From: Verrucomicrobiota bacterium
GTDB lineage: Bacteria > Verrucomicrobiota > Verrucomicrobiia > Limisphaerales > J093
Assembly: GCA_016716505.1 (NCBI GenBank)
Contig: JADJWF010000011.1
Span: 620,001 to 684,000, forward strand
Length of the DNA: 64,000 nucleotides
Direction: 5' to 3'
Of the stretch, positions 61,769 through 64,000 are shown one piece after another. The notes below the pieces were generated by a model. The model ran no database searches, was not told the DNA's origin, and saw nothing but the letters and a program-made list of their open reading frames with translations. Every line of letters begins with the position of its first letter. Position 1 is the first letter of the stretch. Made by a program: the position numbers and the translations under genes.

Positions 61769-62560
61769 CGGTCACTGGCGCCGACCGGTCGGCGCATGAA
61801 CGCCGGAACGTCCGCGACGGCTGCGGCGCAGAAGTATTCGTCCCCGGCTGGGTCGCGCCAACGCCGAGCCTGGCGGCTGGTCAAGGGCTGGTTGGCCCGG
61901 GCGGTTAACCCCCGAGGTTCCTACCGATACCGCGGAAGGTCCGCAAACACCTGCCCACTCTGCTCCGGCCTTCCCAGCTCGGCCACGGCGTTGGCACCGG
62001 AGTCGTGGTATCTCAGCCGCGACCGGGGCGTCAGGTTTTCCTCGTCCCGTTTCTCGACGCTGACGGTGACGTAGCGTTGAAGCAAGAAACCGAGAGACGC
62101 CTGCTGCTTGGCGCTGAAGCGGGTGTTGATGTTGATGCGGGCGGTGGCAGCCCGGACGACCTTGGGCTGGAATCGCCCGTCGGGGCACCGGTCGCACTGG
62201 AGGCCTCCACCGATGTGACCCACTGTTCCATCCTTACCGAGTTCACGACGCAGACCGCCATTACCGACCTCTCGCGCTGGCTTTCTCCGAGTGACCGGCA
62301 GCGCTTCTACCGCGCGCGTGGCCGTTGAGATGCCTTGGTGGCAAATGGGGTCGCTCAGCCGCCGTTGCGAAACCAAGGGCCCGGCAATGGGACCGAAGAA
62401 CCGGCCTGTCATTCCGTCGGATTCGCCCAACCGCCCTGCTTCAACCGAGCCGTCATTGTCCCCTCCGGTGGTGACACACAAGGTTCCCGGCAGTGCGAAC
62501 GGGCAGCAGGTTTTCAACTTGATTCCCGACCGCCCAATCGCTTCGGATGAGGGCGAAGTG
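61769..62560. other. Gene-poor stretch with a restriction-gene remnant
   Basis: About 790 bp between the FG-GAP gene and the regulator. Apart from the minus-strand remnant listed at 61921-62130, no coding frame, repeat unit or terminator was recognised. The end (GAGGGCGAAGTG at 62549-62560) supplies a plausible ribosome-binding site for the GTG at 62561. Confidence 0.5.
61921..62130 (-). pseudogene. C-terminal fragment of a type I restriction enzyme R subunit
   Basis: About 69 codons in one minus-strand frame: INTRFSAKQQASLGFLLQRY, then VTVSVEKRDEENLTPRSRLRYHDSGANAVAELG (read in parts) and EQSGQVFADLPRY before the stop. In HsdR-like proteins the C-terminus runs FSAKQQAFLDFVL-x-HYV, VGVEELDQEKLTPLLRLKYH and ADAVADLG-x-PEEIGxVFAGFQ; the match in order and spacing is close. 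Everything upstream (helicase, nuclease) is gone. Evidence of a lost restriction-modification locus. Assignment from remembered family sequence. Confidence 0.6.
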
Positions 62561-63220
62561 GTGTCGAAGCCCGCCTCACCCATTCGAGTGTTTGTGCTCG
62601 AGGACAAGCCCAGCATGCGCGATGCTCTCGTCGCCCTGCTCGGTGGCTCGCCCGGATTCACCTGCGTGGGCGCGTGCGGAACCGCGGAGGCCGCCCTGCA
62701 GCAGCTCCCGCTTGCCAAACCGGACGTGGTCCTGGTGGACCTGGAACTGCCGGGCATGAGTGGCACCGAGTTTCTCGCCCACTGCCGTTGCCGTTTCCCT
62801 GCGGTGGAACGGCTGGTGCTGACCCTGTACGACACCGCCGCGTGGATCTTCCCGGCGCTGGCCGCCGGCGCGTCCGGTTACGTGGTCAAGGGCACGCCGG
62901 CGGCGAAGCTGCTGGAGGCGATTGCCGAGGTCCATGAGGGCCGCTCGTGGATGTCCGGCCAGGTGGCCCGGCTGGTCCTGGGATCGTTTCAGCAGGCAGC
63001 GCCGCCGGCCGTTCGCGAAGAGCTGCTCAGCCCGCGCGAGCGTGAGGTCCTGGGTTTGTTGGCGAAGGGCCTCCGGCAGACGGCGATTGCCGAGCAACTC
63101 GGCATCGCGGAGCGCACCGTCAGCACCCACCTACACCACATTTACGAGAAACTCCACGTTCACTCGGCCGCCGGGGCGGTGGGCAAGCTGCTGGGTGACC
63201 AAGCCGCCGCGCGCAAATGA
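62561..63220 (+). CDS. NarL/FixJ-family response regulator
   Basis: 219 aa from a GTG at 62561, seven bases after GAGGG; the frame stays open upstream to 62291 and other starts are possible. Receiver domain: E14/D15, phospho-acceptor D60 in VVLVDLELPGMSG, Thr-region LTLYD and K110 in GYVVKGTPA. C-terminal LuxR-type helix-turn-helix from about 152: LLSPREREVLGLLAKGLRQTAIAEQLGIAERTV (in parts), STHLHHIYEKLHVHSAAGAV. Binds DNA as a dimer once phosphorylated. No kinase gene is adjacent, so it is an orphan here. Confidence 0.85.
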   Translation: MSKPASPIRVFVLEDKPSMRDALVALLGGSPGFTCVGACGTAEAALQQLPLAKPDVVLVDLELPGMSGTEFLAHCRCRFPAVERLVLTLYDTAAWIFPALAAGASGYVVKGTPAAKLLEAIAEVHEGRSWMSGQVARLVLGSFQQAAPPAVREELLSPREREVLGLLAKGLRQTAIAEQLGIAERTVSTHLHHIYEKLHVHSAAGAVGKLLGDQAAARK

Positions 63221-63452
63221 CAGCCGTTTCGATTTGCCCGCCCCGGAGGCCAAGGCGGCAAGTCACCCTGACCTGCTAAAGTTCGAACCCGGTTGCCAGC
63301 TCGGCGGAACGGCGACGCAAGCGAACTCAGATTCGCCGGACTCTCAACCGTCCGAGCGAAACCGATGGCGAACCTCCCCGAAGCAGGGCACCTTCGCGGG
63401 CAGTTGCATGGAAGCGACCCGAAACCCTCTCGGCAATCCGGCTTGCGCCTTG

Positions 63453-64000
63453 ATGCGCAGATTCAAGTGGAGTGAGCTGGCCTGTGCCGCCTTGCTGCTC
63501 GTGGGCACGGGCGTCCGCGGCGATGTGCGGATCAACGAGTTCCTGGCGGACAATGGTGGCAGTCTGCTGACCGCCGATGGCCAGGCGTCGGATTGGATCG
63601 AGTTGTTCAACAGCGGCACCAACACCGTGGACCTGAGCGGCTGGTACCTTACCGATCGCGTCGCGACCCCGACCCGCTGGCGCATCCCTGACGGGACCCG
63701 CATCGCCGCGGGCGGCTATCTGGTGATCTTCGCGGACACCTCGTCGGTTTCGATCACCAACGGGGATTTGCACGCCAGCTTCAGTCTGGCGCGGGAGGGC
63801 GAATACCTGGCGCTGGTCCGCCCTGACGGCGTGACCGTGGCCGATGCATTCACCCCGCAGTTTCCGCCGCAATTGCGGGACATCTCCTATGGTCGCGCGT
63901 CGCGGGAGACGGAATTGCTCGGGGCCGGAGCCGCGGGGCGCTACCGCGTGCCCGACGCCGCCGGCACCGCACCGTGGCAGCCCACCGTGGGCGCGCTCGG
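63453..64000 (+). CDS. Exported lamin-tail-domain protein, 3' end outside window
   Basis: Frame open to the right edge. From the ATG at 63453 (an in-frame ATG at 63408 is the alternative) the protein begins with a signal peptide (FKWSELACAALLLVGTGVRG). A lamin-tail/LTD beta-sandwich follows: VRINEFLADNGG, DWIELFNSGTNTVDLSGWYLTD, TRWRIPDGTRIAAGGYLVIFAD and FSLAREGEYLALVRPDG. In verrucomicrobia and planctomycetes this domain starts very large secreted proteins, often with a CotH kinase-like region after it. Only the first 182 codons are visible. Confidence 0.8.
   Translation, partial: MRRFKWSELACAALLLVGTGVRGDVRINEFLADNGGSLLTADGQASDWIELFNSGTNTVDLSGWYLTDRVATPTRWRIPDGTRIAAGGYLVIFADTSSVSITNGDLHASFSLAREGEYLALVRPDGVTVADAFTPQFPPQLRDISYGRASRETELLGAGAAGRYRVPDAAGTAPWQPTVGAL

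Noticed and set aside
62005..62328. 107-codon plus-strand frame before the LuxR-type regulator
   Set aside because: Antisense to the restriction R-subunit tail at its start and without family features beyond it.

Overview
The window is about 64 kb of high-GC bacterial chromosome. Its gene content suggests a Verrucomicrobiota member of the Limisphaerales/Pedosphaera type: large exported proteins (LamG, FG-GAP, lamin-tail), a DUF1559-type pseudopilin, ThuA, PQQ-propeller, GH29 and GH88 proteins, an SGLT-like symporter, and many palindrome-bearing non-coding repeats. This placement is inference from style and families; there is no rRNA marker in the window.

Layout. 1-5.7 kb: end of a GH88 glycosidase, a psd-pssA phospholipid operon, an exported EEP hydrolase, a frameshifted DUF4038 glycosidase-like gene and a small zinc-ribbon membrane protein. 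5.9-15.5 kb: the most unusual locus. ppdK (with a 1-base frameshift near its start) ends at a terminator. A converging 1504-aa STAND ATPase with an N-terminal nuclease-like domain follows, then a Phd/VapC toxin-antitoxin pair, then a second copy of the last 593 bp of ppdK with its own terminator. A compact group II intron that has lost its reverse transcriptase sits one base past the T-run of that second terminator. 15.5-18.1 kb: tandem ~390-450 bp composite repeats full of palindromes, running into remains of a large exported protein. 18.4-28.8 kb: a two-thioredoxin protein, sodium/sugar symporter, DUF3616 protein, GH29 fucosidase, transglutaminase plus circularly permuted ATP-grasp/alpha-E pair, and a NIPSNAP protein. 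29-30.7 kb: tRNA-Val, a transposase remnant and an empty stretch.

30.7-40.7 kb: a response regulator and a beta-propeller histidine kinase, divergent from a 1988-aa exported LamG protein that also carries a cysteine-peptidase-like Cys/His/Asn pattern. 41-46.2 kb: housekeeping genes cinA, infA, aceE, and a lipoate-ligase-like gene divergent from aceE. 46.2-51.2 kb: DUF1638, ThuA, PQQ-propeller, RraA-like and pseudopilin genes, all on the minus strand. 51.4-54.6 kb: tRNA-Lys, a second remnant of the same insertion-sequence family, a second block of the composite repeat and an unassigned stretch. 54.6-59.3 kb: hypF-hypC without other hydrogenase genes, a conserved 478-aa protein of unknown function and a DUF1232 protein. 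59.4-64 kb: an FG-GAP repeat protein, a decayed type I restriction R-subunit tail, a NarL-type regulator and the start of a lamin-tail protein.

How it fits together. The host part reads as a free-living polysaccharide degrader (GH88, GH29, DUF4038, symporter, exported adhesion-like proteins). The accessory part is concentrated in two scarred regions (8.7-18.1 kb and 51.4-54.6 kb) that share one repeat family. The main candidate for an undescribed system is the STAND/toxin-antitoxin cargo enclosed between two diverged ppdK 3' ends.
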